This document shows positions 45,780-56,458 of a stretch of DNA of 64,000 nt, in pieces. Source of the stretch: Oceanospirillaceae bacterium (GTDB lineage Bacteria > Pseudomonadota > Gammaproteobacteria > Pseudomonadales > Oceanobacteraceae); assembly GCA_024234265.1 (NCBI GenBank), contig JACKOM010000011.1, forward strand, positions 21,609-85,608. Direction: 5' to 3'. How positions within the stretch are numbered: the stretch's first letter is position 1; every line of letters begins with the position of its first letter. The translations under genes and the position numbers were made by a program. A model generated the notes under the pieces. It was not told the origin of the DNA and made no database searches. It saw nothing but the letters and a program-made list of their open reading frames with translations.

Positions 45780-46185
45780 TTTGATAATGAGCCAGCAGTG
45801 CGCGGATAATGCCCTGATTGGCAGCAGGAAACGCATACTGGTTTATTTCATGTAAATCTATCCAGCGGGTTTCCTGGCCTTCTGCACCGTGTGCATCGCC
45901 ACTAAAGTTATGCACCCGGTATACATCGAGCACAACCTGTTTATCAGGATAATCGTGCGCAATTTCCACCAAAGGAAAAACAGCTTCCGCATCAATGCGG
46001 ATGCCGATCTCTTCAGCTAATTCACGCTCCAGCGCCTGCAGCGCCGTTTCGTTTGACTCCTGTTTACCACCGGGAAATTCCCACAAACCGCCCTGATGCA
46101 CATGCTCAGGGCGTTTGGCGATAAACAAACGGTTGTCAGCTGCCATAATCGCAGCTGCAACAACCCTGATACGCTTTTTATCCAT
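45769..46185 (-). CDS. mutT: 8-oxo-dGTP diphosphatase MutT (Nudix)
   Basis: Removes oxidised dGTP from the nucleotide pool. The 138 residues have the Nudix box GG-x5-E-x7-RE-x-x-EE-x-G in [23 protein letters not shown] near 39-61, preceded by GLWEFPGG typical of MutT, and a short C-terminal part with [16 protein letters not shown]. It is coupled to argJ through a TAATG overlap. Confidence 0.92.
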   Translation of the reverse strand: MDKKRIRVVAAAIMAADNRLFIAKRPEHVHQGGLWEFPGGKQESNETALQALERELAEEIGIRIDAEAVFPLVEIAHDYPDKQVVLDVYRVHNFSGDAHGAEGQETRWIDLHEINQYAFPAANQGIIRALLAHYQISV

Positions 46186-47402
46186 TAACTACGGTAATCC
46201 GCGTTAATGGTCACGTAGTCGTGGGATAAATCCGTCGTCCAGATAGTTTCCTGCACATCACCACGGCCAAGACAAATACGGATGGTAAATTCCGCATTTT
46301 TCAGTACAGCGGCACCCTGAGCTTCGGTATAGGAAACTGCGCGACCGCCATTTTCAACGATACACACGTCATCCAGATAAATGCGAATTGCATCCAGTAC
46401 CATATTTTTCACACCGGCACGGCCAACGGCGGCGAGGATACGCCCCCAGTTTGCGTCGCTGGCAAATAATGCAGTTTTTACCAACGGAGAGTGAGCGACT
46501 GTATAAGCAACCTGCAGAGCTTCTTCTTTTGAAGCCGTTTCTTCGACTTTAATGGTCACGAATTTAGTCGCACCTTCACCATCACGCACAATGGCGTGGG
46601 CAAGTTCGATAAAAATATCACGTAACTCTGCTTTTAATTTTTCATACAAAGCACCGCTGGCCTGGGTAACAGGTGCATTACCGGCGGCACCGGTAGCGAT
46701 TAACATGCATGAATCGTTAGTGGAGGTATCACCATCAATAGTGATGCGGTTGAAAGATACATCCGCACACTCCTGACAAATTTGTTGCAGCACAGACTGC
46801 TCAATTGCCGCATCAGTCGCGATAAAACCCAACATGGTCGCCATATTCGGCATAATCATGCCGGCACCTTTGGAAATACCGGAAATGGTATAGGTAATGC
46901 CATCGTGCTCGAACTGACGTGAAGCGCCTTTGGGCTGAGTGTCAGTCGTCATAATGCCGTTACTGGCATCAAACCAATTATTTTCCGCAAGGTTTGTTAA
47001 GGCATCGCCCAGTACCGCAGTGATTTTTGCCACGGGTAATGGCTCACCAATTACACCTGTGGAAAATGGCAGAATTTGTTCTGCACTTACGCCGGTTTTT
47101 TCTGCAAGGGCCTGACACACAGCTTTGGCATCAACCATACCACGCGCACCTGTGCCCGCATTGGCGTTACCGGTATTAATAATTAAATAACGCGGTTGAT
47201 GGGCCAAATTTGCTTTCGACAGGGTTACCGGTGCTGCGCAGAATGCGTTGGTGGTGAATACACCCGCAATGCTACCGCCTTCTGCCACCTCAAAAATAAC
47301 TACATCTTTACGGCCAACACGTTTAATGCCGGCGGAAGCAATACCAATACGTACGCCCTGTACAGGCAGAAAATCGTTAAAAACTGCTAAATTAACAGCC
47401 AT
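46185..47402 (-). CDS. argJ: Bifunctional ornithine acetyltransferase / N-acetylglutamate synthase
   Basis: Recycles the acetyl group from N-acetylornithine to glutamate in arginine synthesis. The 405 residues contain the self-cleavage site in SKGAGMIMPNMATMLGFIATDA, where the chain splits between Ala and Thr near 190. Other family stretches are NTGNANAGTGARG near 55, IDGDTSTND near 221, DGEGATKFV near 278, and the C-terminal TTDLSHDYVTINADYRS. GTTTAC-rich spacer of 12 bases separates it from secA. Confidence 0.96.
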   Translation of the reverse strand: MAVNLAVFNDFLPVQGVRIGIASAGIKRVGRKDVVIFEVAEGGSIAGVFTTNAFCAAPVTLSKANLAHQPRYLIINTGNANAGTGARGMVDAKAVCQALAEKTGVSAEQILPFSTGVIGEPLPVAKITAVLGDALTNLAENNWFDASNGIMTTDTQPKGASRQFEHDGITYTISGISKGAGMIMPNMATMLGFIATDAAIEQSVLQQICQECADVSFNRITIDGDTSTNDSCMLIATGAAGNAPVTQASGALYEKLKAELRDIFIELAHAIVRDGEGATKFVTIKVEETASKEEALQVAYTVAHSPLVKTALFASDANWGRILAAVGRAGVKNMVLDAIRIYLDDVCIVENGGRAVSYTEAQGAAVLKNAEFTIRICLGRGDVQETIWTTDLSHDYVTINADYRS

Positions 47403-47414
47403 TTTGTTTACCTT

Positions 47415-50144
47415 TTATGCCAATTTACCGTGACATTGTTTGAATTTTTTACCTGACCCGCATGGGCAAGGATCATTACGACCTACTTTGGGTAAATCGC
47501 GTTTGAAGGGTTGTGCGGCTTCGGAATTTTGCTCTTCAGATGCTGCAGCTTGTTCGCCTGCCTCTGCATCCGGGTGAGTGAATTGCATCTGCTGACGTGC
47601 TGCCTGCTCACGGCGGGCATTTTCCATTCGTTGCATTTCTTCCTGACTCATAAACTGAATATGGGACAGGGCCTTAATGGTTTCAATCTGCACGTTATCG
47701 AGCAATTCTTTGAATAATTCAAAGGCTTCGCGTTTGTATTCCTGCTTCGGATTTTTCTGTGCATAACCACGGAAATGAATACCCTGACGCAGGTAATCCA
47801 TAGCAGCCAAGTGTTCCTTCCAGAGGTTGTCCAGCACATACAGCATGATGCGCTTTTCTGCATCGCGCATGGTGCTTTCACCGGCTTTTGTTTCTTTTTC
47901 CTGATAGGCAGCATCCAGCTCAGCGGTAATACGTTTACGCAGTGTTTCTTCGTACAGGGCTTTATCATCTTTCAGCCACTGCGCCACTGGCAACTTGATA
48001 GCAAATTCTGATTCAAGGGTCTGCTCAAGGCCTTCAATATCCCACATTTCCAACACACTTTGCGGTGGAATGTGATTATTGATTGCATTCTCCAGCACGC
48101 CATGACGCATCGCAGTGATGGTTTCACCAATGGTATCTGCTTCAAGCAATTCGTTACGCTGCTGGTAAATAACACGGCGCTGATCGTTGGCCACGTTATC
48201 GTATTCTAATAATTGTTTACGGATATCAAAGTTGCGTGCTTCTACTTTACGCTGCGCTTTTTCAATCGCACTGGTCACCATGCGGTGCTCGATAGCCTCA
48301 CCTTCTTTCATACCCAACATTTGCATCATGCGACGGGTTTTATCCGATGCAAAAATGCGCATCAGATTATCTTCCAGAGAAAGGAAGAAACGAGATGAAC
48401 CAGGGTCACCCTGACGACCTGCACGACCACGCAGTTGGTTATCGATACGACGGGATTCATGGCGCTCGGTAGCAATAATATGCAGACCACCGGCTTTCAG
48501 AACGGCTTCATGGCGCTCTTTCCAGGCGGATTTAATTTCTGCAATTTGCTCTTCTGTTGGGTTTTCCAGTTTGTGAACTTCAGATTCCCAATTACCACCC
48601 AGCATAATATCCGTACCGCGGCCCGCCATGTTGGTGGCGATGGTGACAGTGGATGGGCGACCGGCATCGGCAATAATTTGTGCCTCACTGGCGTGCTGCT
48701 TGGCGTTGAGAACGCTGTGTTTAATTTTGGCTTTGTCCAGTGCAACGGATACACGCTCACTGCTTTCAATGCTCGCGGTACCCACTAACACAGGGCGACC
48801 TTCAGAGGTTGCCTGACGAATTTCTTCAATAACCGCTTTGTATTTATCCTCTTCAGATAAATACACAAGGTCGTTGTAATCGATACGCTGAATCGGTTTG
48901 TTGGTAGGAATAACCACTACATCGAGGCCATAAATCTCGCGGAATTCATAAGCTTCGGTATCCGCTGTACCCGTCATACCGGCCAGTTTTTCGTAGAGGC
49001 GGAAATAATTCTGGAAAGTGGTGGACGCTAACGTCTGGCTTTCAGCCTGAATACGTATACCTTCTTTCGCTTCGATGGCCTGGTGTAAACCTTCACCCCA
49101 ACGACGACCAGGCATAGTACGGCCTGTGTGTTCATCAACAATGATCACCTGACCATTTTGCACAATGTAATCTACGTTGCGCTGATAAAGGCTGTGGGCG
49201 CGTAATGCAGCATGCACGTGGTGCAATAACATCAGGTTGGCAGGAGAGTAAAGGCTATCGCCATCCTGTAAAAGGCCTGCCTGGGTGAGCAGGTCTTCAA
49301 CCAATTCATGACCTGGTTCATTTAATTCAACAGAACGGGTTTTTAAATCAATAACAAAATGACCGTCTTTGCCGGCTTCGCCTTCCGCAGCATCTACATG
49401 CTCAGACAGCTTAGGAATCAGGGTATTTATTTTTTTATACAGCTCAGAGCTGTCCTGTGCAGCACCGGAAATAATCAGCGGGGTGCGCGCTTCATCGATT
49501 AAAATAGAGTCAACTTCGTCGACCACAGCGAAAAATAATTCACGTTGCATACGGTCTTCTTTGCTGAAGGCCATATTGTCACGCAAATAGTCAAAACCAA
49601 ACTCGTTGTTGGTGCCGTAGGTAATGTCAGCTTTATACGCAGCGCGTTTTGTTTCGGCATCCTGACCAGGTACAACAACACCTACGGATAAACCCATAAA
49701 TTCATACAGTGGTTGCATCCAGGCAGCATCACGGCGTGCCAGGTAATCGTTGACGGTAATAACATGCACGCCTTTTCCGGCAAGCGCATTCAGATATACA
49801 GCCAGTGTTGCTACGAGTGTTTTACCTTCACCGGTACGCATTTCAGCAATATTACCGCCGTGCAGGGTCATGCCGCCTATCATCTGCACATCAAAATGGC
49901 GCATACCCATTACACGCTTACTGGCCTCACGCAGGGCTGCAAACGCATCGGGCAGAATATCATCCAGGGTTTTACCTGCGGCAAGAAGGGAGCGAAACTC
50001 GACGGTTTTCTGCCCCAGTTCTGCATCGTTCAAGTTTGAGTATGCAGGCTCAAGCTCATTTACCTGAGCGACAATTTTGCGCAGACGCTTTAATTCGCGC
50101 TCGTTTTTGCTACCAAGAATTTTTGTAAATAATGTATTTAACAT
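47415..50144 (-). CDS. secA: Preprotein translocase ATPase SecA
   Basis: The motor that pushes preproteins through SecYEG. The 909 residues show [21 protein letters not shown] with Walker A near 90-108, [15 protein letters not shown] near 120, [21 protein letters not shown] near 206-225, [20 protein letters not shown] near 330, [13 protein letters not shown] near 505, and the C-terminal zinc motif [14 protein letters not shown] near 893-906. It is upstream of argJ in the same direction. The M23 peptidase before it ends at its own terminator. Confidence 0.98.
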   Translation of the reverse strand: MLNTLFTKILGSKNERELKRLRKIVAQVNELEPAYSNLNDAELGQKTVEFRSLLAAGKTLDDILPDAFAALREASKRVMGMRHFDVQMIGGMTLHGGNIAEMRTGEGKTLVATLAVYLNALAGKGVHVITVNDYLARRDAAWMQPLYEFMGLSVGVVVPGQDAETKRAAYKADITYGTNNEFGFDYLRDNMAFSKEDRMQRELFFAVVDEVDSILIDEARTPLIISGAAQDSSELYKKINTLIPKLSEHVDAAEGEAGKDGHFVIDLKTRSVELNEPGHELVEDLLTQAGLLQDGDSLYSPANLMLLHHVHAALRAHSLYQRNVDYIVQNGQVIIVDEHTGRTMPGRRWGEGLHQAIEAKEGIRIQAESQTLASTTFQNYFRLYEKLAGMTGTADTEAYEFREIYGLDVVVIPTNKPIQRIDYNDLVYLSEEDKYKAVIEEIRQATSEGRPVLVGTASIESSERVSVALDKAKIKHSVLNAKQHASEAQIIADAGRPSTVTIATNMAGRGTDIMLGGNWESEVHKLENPTEEQIAEIKSAWKERHEAVLKAGGLHIIATERHESRRIDNQLRGRAGRQGDPGSSRFFLSLEDNLMRIFASDKTRRMMQMLGMKEGEAIEHRMVTSAIEKAQRKVEARNFDIRKQLLEYDNVANDQRRVIYQQRNELLEADTIGETITAMRHGVLENAINNHIPPQSVLEMWDIEGLEQTLESEFAIKLPVAQWLKDDKALYEETLRKRITAELDAAYQEKETKAGESTMRDAEKRIMLYVLDNLWKEHLAAMDYLRQGIHFRGYAQKNPKQEYKREAFELFKELLDNVQIETIKALSHIQFMSQEEMQRMENARREQAARQQMQFTHPDAEAGEQAAASEEQNSEAAQPFKRDLPKVGRNDPCPCGSGKKFKQCHGKLA

Positions 50145-50182
50145 GATGATTTCTTATTTCTATTGATTATAAAACTGAACGC

Positions 50183-50211
50183 AAAAAAGCAGAGCCAAAA
50201 GCCCTGCTTTT
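50183..50211 (-). terminator. Terminator of the M23 peptidase gene
   Basis: AAAAGCAGGGC and GCTCTGCTTTT pair (one G-T position) around a short loop, with six T on the minus-strand side, 32 bases past the peptidase stop and before secA. Confidence 0.75.
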
Positions 50212-50242
50212 ATACCCGAAGCGGGTGATCTAATGAAGGGGA

Positions 50243-51178
50243 TTAACGCAGAGTGCGGTGAATATAGGCGGCAGGGTCAACCGTGCGGCCATTTTTATAC
50301 ACTTCAAAGTGAACGTGGGGGCCAGTAGAGCGGCCACTGCTGCCCATTTGAGCCAGCACCTGATTCTTACGCACCACATCGCCGACTTTTACATCCACTT
50401 TTTTACAATGGGCGTAGCGGGTTTTGTAACCAGAGCCGTGGTTGATCTCAACCATCAGGCCATAACCGTAACGATCCGATGCCCAAGTCACGACACCCGA
50501 TGCAACTGCAACGATAGGCGAACCTTCTTTACCGGCAAAATCGAGGCCTGCGTGCCAGGCAATACGCCCGGTGAACGGATCCGTACGCATGCCATAACGG
50601 GACGACATCCAGCCTTTTTGCACAGGTAAACCAGCAATAAAGGAATCGCTCTGGATCTTCTGTTCGCCCATTAAGGAATCGAGCACCTCAAGCTGCTGCT
50701 CGCGGTTGTCTATCTGATCACTTAACTGATCAAGAACTGAAACGATATCGGGTGCCTGATAGACAGAACCAACATCCATTTCGGAGGATGGGCCACCAAC
50801 GGCAGGCGATTCATCAAAATTGAACTCGCCTTTATCCAGGCTGGCGCGGTCAATCAGGCGTTCACCTAATGCATCAAGCCGGGTAAGCCTCGCCTGTAAC
50901 TCAGCCATGCGCAGGGTTAAACCAACTAGCTGCTCATCAGTTTGTGCACGGATTTTTTCGAGATCCTGGCGCTGCTGGCTTAAATCAGACTCCCACGCTT
51001 TTGCAGTTTCAGGCCCTAAAAGGCCTTCATCCGCCAGCATCATGGTCAGGAAATAACCCGCAGCCCCCATGGAGAAAGGCAATAAAGCGAGGAAAACCAG
51101 CAGCATCCAACGTGCTGTTGGCCCTAATGATATGGTTTTGGACTTACCGTGGCGTTGCCCAACAATGATGATGTTCAT
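50243..51178 (-). CDS. M23 (LytM-type) metallopeptidase with membrane anchor and coiled coil
   Basis: A probable murein endopeptidase or activator acting in the periplasm, 311 residues. One membrane segment is near 26-50 (WMLLVFLALLPFSMGAAGYF), then a coiled-coil region (about 60-115), then the M23 domain. Zinc ligands are visible: HAGLDFAG (His and Asp near 210), and HVHFEVY near 292. GSPIVAVASGVV and GYGLMVEINHG-x-GYKTRYAHC are family stretches. AAGGAAG precedes the ATG. An 11-bp dyad lies upstream. It sits between lpxC and secA, next to the division cluster. Confidence 0.92.
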   Translation of the reverse strand: MNIIIVGQRHGKSKTISLGPTARWMLLVFLALLPFSMGAAGYFLTMMLADEGLLGPETAKAWESDLSQQRQDLEKIRAQTDEQLVGLTLRMAELQARLTRLDALGERLIDRASLDKGEFNFDESPAVGGPSSEMDVGSVYQAPDIVSVLDQLSDQIDNREQQLEVLDSLMGEQKIQSDSFIAGLPVQKGWMSSRYGMRTDPFTGRIAWHAGLDFAGKEGSPIVAVASGVVTWASDRYGYGLMVEINHGSGYKTRYAHCKKVDVKVGDVVRKNQVLAQMGSSGRSTGPHVHFEVYKNGRTVDPAAYIHRTLR

Positions 51179-51245
51179 GGAGAACGCTTCCTTACCGCTA
51201 TGCGAATCAACCAGTCAGCCTCAGTCTAGACTGGGTTTCGCATTG

Positions 51246-51287
51246 AGTTTGTAAACCGCGTCACACAGGTACTAATGTTTACAAACT
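51246..51287. repeat. 11-bp inverted repeat upstream of the M23 gene
   Basis: AGTTTGTAAAC (51246-51256) and GTTTACAAACT (51277-51287) are perfectly complementary, 20 bases apart, and each arm contains a GTTTAC/GTAAAC palindromic core. They lie 68-109 bases before the M23 start, in the promoter region, next to the lpxC terminator. They could be a paired operator. Confidence 0.5.
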
Positions 51288-51293
51288 GTAAAA

Positions 51294-51320
51294 ACAAAAA
51301 ATGGCACTTTCGTGCCATTT
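51294..51320 (-). terminator. Terminator of lpxC
   Basis: ATGGCAC and GTGCCAT around a TTTC loop, with A-rich sequence on the left giving T-rich RNA on the minus strand, just past the lpxC stop. Confidence 0.85.
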
Positions 51321-51321
51321 A

Positions 51322-52233
51322 TTATCCTGCCGCAACCGGACGTGCGTAGGAGATAGGTGCGGTTTTCTCATCTTCGAATTCCACAAATTCCCATGCATCC
51401 TGCTGTTTAAGCAGCGTCCGCAACAACTGATTATTCAAACCGTGGCCTGATTTGTAACCTACGTACTCACCAATCAGTGAGTTACCGAGCAGATACAAAT
51501 CACCCACCGCATCAAGAATCTTATGTTTTACAAATTCATTTTCGTAACGCAGCCCGTCTTCATTCAGAACACGGTAATCATCGACTACGATGGCATTATT
51601 CACAGAGCCACCTAAAGCCAGATTCTTGGAGCGCAGGTATTCAATATCACGCATAAAACCGAAAGTACGCGCGCGACTGACTTCTTTTACAAAGGAGGTA
51701 GAAGAGAAATCCAGACTGGCAACCTGATTGCTTTCGTCAAACAAGGGGTGATCAAAATCGATGGTAAAGCTCACTTTAAAACCATTGTATGGACGGAATG
51801 ATGCGTACTTGTCGCCATCCTTCACAATTACAGTGTCTTTAATACGGATAAAACGCTTAGCCAAAGACTGCTCTTCAACACCCGCAGACTGAATCAGAAA
51901 TACAAACGGACCGGCGCTGCCGTCCATAATAGGTACTTCAGCTGCACTGACTTCAACATAGGCGTTATCAATGCCCAGGCCAGCCATAGCGGAGAGCAGA
52001 TGCTCAACGGTGGAAACCTTAACGGAACCATTGGTTAACGTCGTAGAAAGAGTTGTTTCACCGACATTCACGGCGATCGCTTTGATCTCTACCGCTGGGG
52101 TAAGGTCGGTACGAACAAACACAATACCTGTGTTTACAGGTGCTGGTTTAAGAGTCAGGTAAACCTTCTCGCCAGAGTGAAGGCCGATGCCTGTGGCTCT
52201 TATTATATTTTTTAAGGTACGCTGCCTAATCAT
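51322..52233 (-). CDS. lpxC: UDP-3-O-acyl-N-acetylglucosamine deacetylase LpxC
   Basis: The committed zinc-dependent step of lipid A synthesis. The 303 residues show [22 protein letters not shown] at the start, [22 protein letters not shown] with a zinc His near 79, IMDGSAGPF near 105, and [18 protein letters not shown] near 232-250 with the other zinc His and Asp. [11 protein letters not shown] near 262 has the catalytic His. It closes the division cluster, with a terminator directly after it. Confidence 0.97.
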   Translation of the reverse strand: MIRQRTLKNIIRATGIGLHSGEKVYLTLKPAPVNTGIVFVRTDLTPAVEIKAIAVNVGETTLSTTLTNGSVKVSTVEHLLSAMAGLGIDNAYVEVSAAEVPIMDGSAGPFVFLIQSAGVEEQSLAKRFIRIKDTVIVKDGDKYASFRPYNGFKVSFTIDFDHPLFDESNQVASLDFSSTSFVKEVSRARTFGFMRDIEYLRSKNLALGGSVNNAIVVDDYRVLNEDGLRYENEFVKHKILDAVGDLYLLGNSLIGEYVGYKSGHGLNNQLLRTLLKQQDAWEFVEFEDEKTAPISYARPVAAG

Positions 52234-52316
52234 TTAACTTCTTTACTCGTCAGTACGGCAATCCGGCATTATAACCATCATTGCCCCGTTAGCCAATCAG
52301 GCAGCGTAATCAGGCA

Positions 52317-53492
52317 TTAATCAGCCTGACGACGCAGGAAAGCAGGGATATCCAGATACTCGAGATCCTTACTGCCATCTGCCTGGGGACGTGGTTTTAC
52401 AGCAGCCTGACTGGTATTGCGCATCACAGTCGGACGCTCAAGCTGTTTATAATCGAGCGGATTGTTATCAGCCGGCTTGGTGTTATCAACCACTTTCTTC
52501 GGTTGTTTCAGCTCCAGTCCACCAAGACCTGTGGCAACGACAGTCACACGCAGTTCATCAGTCATGGTTTCATCGATAACGGTACCCACCACGATGGTGG
52601 CGTTTTCAGATGCAAACTCTTCAATGGTATCACCCACCTCAGAGAACTCACCCAGCCCCAGATTCACACCGGCGGTGATGTTAACCAGAATGCCACGGGC
52701 ACCCTGCAGATTTACATCTTCCAGCAATGGGCTGCGGATGGCTGCTTCCGCAGCTTCGCGGGCACGATTTTCACCGGTCGCCTTAGCGGTACCCATCATG
52801 GCCTGACCCATTTCTGACATAACGGTACGTACGTCAGCAAAGTCAACGTTAATCATACCCGGACGAATGATCAGATCGGCGATGCCTTGTACCGCACCTA
52901 ACAGTACATCGTTAGCTGCAGCGAATGCCTGTAACAGACTGGTATTTTTACCCAGCACGGTCAGGAGTTTTTCGTTAGGGATAGTAATCAGAGAATCAAC
53001 ATGTTTCGCCAGCTCAGCCAAACCTTGTTCAGCCAGAGCCATACGTTTGCGACCTTCGAAGGGGAAAGGTTTGGTCACAACCGCAACGGTCAGAATACCG
53101 AGTTCTTTGGCAATTTCCGCAACTACAGGTGCAGCACCGGTACCGGTACCACCGCCCATGCCAGCAGTAATAAAGACCATATCCGCACCGCGAATTGCTT
53201 CAGCAATACGATCACGGTCTTCCATCGCTGCAGAACGACCCACTTCAGGGTTGGCACCTGCACCAAGACCCTTGGTTACACCGGAGCCTAATTGCAGTAC
53301 AGAACGGGCAGAAATATTACGCAGAGCCTGTGCATCAGTGTTGGCACAAACAAACTCTACGCCTTCAATATTATTTGTCAGCATGTGCTGTACGGCATTA
53401 CCGCCGCCACCACCTACACCGATTACTTTAATTACGGCGCTATGCTGTACATCATCAACAATCTCAAACATATCCCCATCTCTCTGATTCAT
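52317..53492 (-). CDS. ftsZ: Cell division GTPase FtsZ
   Basis: Tubulin-like GTPase forming the division ring. The 391 residues contain KVIGVGGGGGNAVQHM near 23, the tubulin signature GMGGGTGTGAAPVVA near 112-126, FPFEGRKRM near 147, and the T7 loop NVDFADVRTVMSEMG near 214. The C-terminal tail DYLDIPAFLRRQAD binds FtsA and ZipA. AAAGGAG seven bases before the first ATG favours it; an internal ATG (residue 8, MFEIVDD) matches the usual family start and is the alternative. It is followed by lpxC. Confidence 0.98.
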   Translation of the reverse strand: MNQRDGDMFEIVDDVQHSAVIKVIGVGGGGGNAVQHMLTNNIEGVEFVCANTDAQALRNISARSVLQLGSGVTKGLGAGANPEVGRSAAMEDRDRIAEAIRGADMVFITAGMGGGTGTGAAPVVAEIAKELGILTVAVVTKPFPFEGRKRMALAEQGLAELAKHVDSLITIPNEKLLTVLGKNTSLLQAFAAANDVLLGAVQGIADLIIRPGMINVDFADVRTVMSEMGQAMMGTAKATGENRAREAAEAAIRSPLLEDVNLQGARGILVNITAGVNLGLGEFSEVGDTIEEFASENATIVVGTVIDETMTDELRVTVVATGLGGLELKQPKKVVDNTKPADNNPLDYKQLERPTVMRNTSQAAVKPRPQADGSKDLEYLDIPAFLRRQAD

Positions 53493-53536
53493 CGCCCTTC
53501 TCCTTTCCCGACAGGCGTTTTAGCGCCTATTTAATC

Positions 53537-54772
53537 CTAAAAGTTGCCTTTAATCCAATTTTTTGCGCGTGCAAAAAATCCGACCGGATTCTCTTCCCTG
53601 CGAGCATAAACCAGCTCTCCCCGCTGTTTTTTAGCACCGTAAATCAACAATCCTACGGCAGTGGAATAAATCGGGTTATCGATCACTTCCGGCAGCCCCT
53701 GCACACCCTGCGGCCTCGCCAAACGTACCGGCATATGGAATATTTCCTCCGCCAGTTCAACAACCCCTTCCATTTTTGCAGTACCACCGGTCAGGACTAT
53801 GCCTGCGGCCACTAAATCTTCAAAACCACTGCGGCGTAATTCCGCCTGAATCAGGGTAAATAATTCTTCGTAACGGGGTTCAACCACCTCCGCCAGCGCC
53901 TGACGGGATAAACTGCGCGCAGCACGCTCACCCACACTTGGCACCTTGATCATTTCTTCCGGCCCGGCCAGCTGGGTCAGGGCGCAGGCATATTTAATTT
54001 TAATTTCTTCCGCATACTGGGTTGGGGTACGTAACGCCATGGCGATGTCATTGGTAACCTGATCACCGGCAATCGGAATGACAGCGGTATGGCGGATAGC
54101 ACCTTCGGTAAAAATCGCGATATCCGTGGTGCCACCACCGATATCCACGATACAAACGCCGAGTTCTTTTTCATCTTCGGTTAATACGGCATAACTGGAT
54201 GCAAGCTGCTCCAGAATTACATCGTCAATTTCCAGACCACAGCGTTGCACACATTTTTCGATATTTTGCGCAGCATTTAAGGCGCCTGTTACCAGATGCA
54301 CTTTGGCCTCAAGACGCACACCCGCCATGCCAATCGGCTCTTTCACACCTTCCTGCTGATCGATGACATATTCCTGCGGCAGAATATGCAGAATTTTTTG
54401 GTCCGCTGGAATTGCTACGGCTTTGGCAGCATCCATCACACGATCAATATCCGCCTGCACCACTTCACGATCTTTAATCGCCACAATTCCGTGGGAGTTC
54501 ATGGAGCGGATATGGCTACCGGCAATACCTGCAAATACAGAGTGAATCTGGCAACCCGCCATTAATTCAGCCTCTTCGATGGCACGCTGAATAGACTGAA
54601 CTGTGGATTCAATATTCACCACCACGCCTTTTTTCATGCCGCGGGATGCGTGTTTACCAATGCCCACCACTTCAATGCTGCCGTCTGCGCGTAATTCGCC
54701 GACAATCGCCACGACTTTGGAGGTGCCGATATCCAGACCGACGATGAGTTTATTATCTGCTGCCGCACTCAT
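53537..54772 (-). CDS. ftsA: Cell division actin homologue FtsA
   Basis: An actin-like protein that tethers FtsZ to the membrane. The ATG at 54772 gives 411 residues starting MSAAADNKLIVGLDIGTSKVVAIVGE, close to the usual length; a longer start overlapping ftsQ is unlikely. SRGMKKGVVVN is near 45, the SHTM/1C part near 85-160, the ATP motif VCIVDIGGGTTDIAIFTEG near 202, and LTGGTAKMEGV near 330. The C-terminal amphipathic membrane helix is FFARAKNWIKGNF. Confidence 0.97.
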   Translation of the reverse strand: MSAAADNKLIVGLDIGTSKVVAIVGELRADGSIEVVGIGKHASRGMKKGVVVNIESTVQSIQRAIEEAELMAGCQIHSVFAGIAGSHIRSMNSHGIVAIKDREVVQADIDRVMDAAKAVAIPADQKILHILPQEYVIDQQEGVKEPIGMAGVRLEAKVHLVTGALNAAQNIEKCVQRCGLEIDDVILEQLASSYAVLTEDEKELGVCIVDIGGGTTDIAIFTEGAIRHTAVIPIAGDQVTNDIAMALRTPTQYAEEIKIKYACALTQLAGPEEMIKVPSVGERAARSLSRQALAEVVEPRYEELFTLIQAELRRSGFEDLVAAGIVLTGGTAKMEGVVELAEEIFHMPVRLARPQGVQGLPEVIDNPIYSTAVGLLIYGAKKQRGELVYARREENPVGFFARAKNWIKGNF

Positions 54773-54798
54773 GTTTTTTCTCACGTTATTATCTCTGC

Positions 54799-55554
54799 CT
54801 AGCCCTGGCTGTTTTTTACGGGGGTTTTCCACGCCACCGCAAATCCCTGGTTATAGCGCATATCAATTTTTGACACATTTTCGATGGATGGCATCACTGC
54901 CTGCAATCCACGGTCCAGTCGCTTTAATGCTTCCAGTGTGTCATCCAAACCTATAATAATTTCAAAGCCCTGACTGACATCGATATGCCAGCCAGCGCTG
55001 GTTTTTTGCAAACCACGAATACTTAACTGATGCTGTTTGGCCCAAGCACTAAATAGCTGAAACTGCGCCATCACTTCTTTTGCCTGATCTTCTGGGCCAT
55101 CCAGCAATGGTAAATCCCGGTCTTTAATTTCGATCGGCAGAATATTACCTTCCTGGCTCAGCAAATCATGCTCACGCCAGCGGGCCACAGGTAATTCTTC
55201 CTGCCATTTAATAATCAAAGGGCCATTCCAGTTTTTAGTCACACTGGCTTTACGAATCAGCGCATGGCTTTCCACCGCGGCACGTAACTCGTCCACATCC
55301 ATCTGAAAAAACGTTGCCGGAAAATACGGGGCAATTAACGCGTTAACCTCTTCTTTTTTGACGTAATCAAAAGAAGCTACGTATTCGACACCGGATATTT
55401 CCCGGTCCAGCGCCATACGCACCAGATAAGCAGCTGCACCTAAAACAGAAACCACCAGCAACACAATCCCAGCAGGTTTTATCCAACTGAGATTCCAGTC
55501 GCGCGGGGCAGCGCTCACCGCTGCCCTGGTTGCCCCTTGTTTTGGCTTAGCCAT
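54799..55554 (-). CDS. ftsQ: Cell division protein FtsQ
   Basis: A single-pass divisome protein that joins FtsB and FtsL. The 251 residues have a cytoplasmic tail of about 25, a membrane segment near 29-48 (IVLLVVSVLGAAAYLV), a POTRA domain near 52-125 (ISGVEYVASFDYVKKEEVNALI), and the beta domain ending in RYNQGFAVAWK. It overlaps the ddl end by eight bases, a coupled start. Confidence 0.93.
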   Translation of the reverse strand: MAKPKQGATRAAVSAAPRDWNLSWIKPAGIVLLVVSVLGAAAYLVRMALDREISGVEYVASFDYVKKEEVNALIAPYFPATFFQMDVDELRAAVESHALIRKASVTKNWNGPLIIKWQEELPVARWREHDLLSQEGNILPIEIKDRDLPLLDGPEDQAKEVMAQFQLFSAWAKQHQLSIRGLQKTSAGWHIDVSQGFEIIIGLDDTLEALKRLDRGLQAVMPSIENVSKIDMRYNQGFAVAWKTPVKNSQG

Positions 55555-56458
55555 TCATGCTTCCTTTCAGAATTTCCTGCACTAATTGTGGAAATTCAAA
55601 GCCCGCTGCTTTTGCCGCCATTGGCACTAAGCTGTGATCTGTCATGCCCGGAATAGTGTTAACTTCAAGCAACCAGAAATCACCGGTTTTATCCTGCATT
55701 ACATCCAGACGACCCCAGCCGGAACAACCCACCGCGTTGTAAGCAGCCAGCGCTAAATTCTGAATGCGTTTTTCCTGTTCAGCACTCAAACCACAAGGAA
55801 TTAAATACTGGGTGTCATTCGCCAGATATTTGGCGTCAAAGTCATAAAAACCGTGGGTGGTTTTTAATTGAATAACCGGTAACGCCTTACCATTTAAAAT
55901 TGCCACGGTAAATTCAGGGCCAGTGATATAGGCTTCGGCCAACACACTGTCACCCGCATCGGAAGCGGCTTTGTATGCGGCCGCAATTTCAGATGCATTA
56001 TTCACTTTGGAAATACCGATGCTGGAACCTTCGCGGGCAGGTTTCACCATCAGAGGGAAACCCAGCTCGGATGCTGCGGCCACTAATTCAGCTGCACTGT
56101 TCACATGGCGAAATGCAGGGGTAGATAAGCCCATACCCGCCCAAATTAATTTGCAGCGCCATTTATCCATACACAGAGCAGAGGCCATTACACCACTGCC
56201 GGTGTAAGGAATATTCATGTATTCCAGCACACCCTGAATGGTGCCATCTTCACCACCCGGGCCGTGTAATGCGATAAATGCACGGTCAACGTTTTGTTCA
56301 CGCAGTTGTTTTACCAGGCCCTCAGACGGGTCAATTTTTACCGCATCAACGCCACTGGCAATTAATGCCTGATAAACAGCTTCACCGCTTTTCAGTGAAA
56401 CGGCACGCTCCGCACTGCGACCACCTAATAAAACAGCAACACGGCCAAAAGTACTCAT
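55547..56458 (-). CDS. ddlB: D-alanine--D-alanine ligase
   Basis: Makes the D-Ala-D-Ala end of the murein pentapeptide, using ATP-grasp chemistry. The 303 residues have FGRVAVLLGGRSAERAVSLKSG near 3-24, HGPGGEDGTIQG near 64, YTGSGVMASALCMDKW near 85, PLMVKPAREGSS near 135, and EVNTIPGMTDHSLVP near 268-282. Its ATG shares a base with the murC stop, and its end overlaps ftsQ. Confidence 0.96.
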   Translation of the reverse strand: MSTFGRVAVLLGGRSAERAVSLKSGEAVYQALIASGVDAVKIDPSEGLVKQLREQNVDRAFIALHGPGGEDGTIQGVLEYMNIPYTGSGVMASALCMDKWRCKLIWAGMGLSTPAFRHVNSAAELVAAASELGFPLMVKPAREGSSIGISKVNNASEIAAAYKAASDAGDSVLAEAYITGPEFTVAILNGKALPVIQLKTTHGFYDFDAKYLANDTQYLIPCGLSAEQEKRIQNLALAAYNAVGCSGWGRLDVMQDKTGDFWLLEVNTIPGMTDHSLVPMAAKAAGFEFPQLVQEILKGSMNG

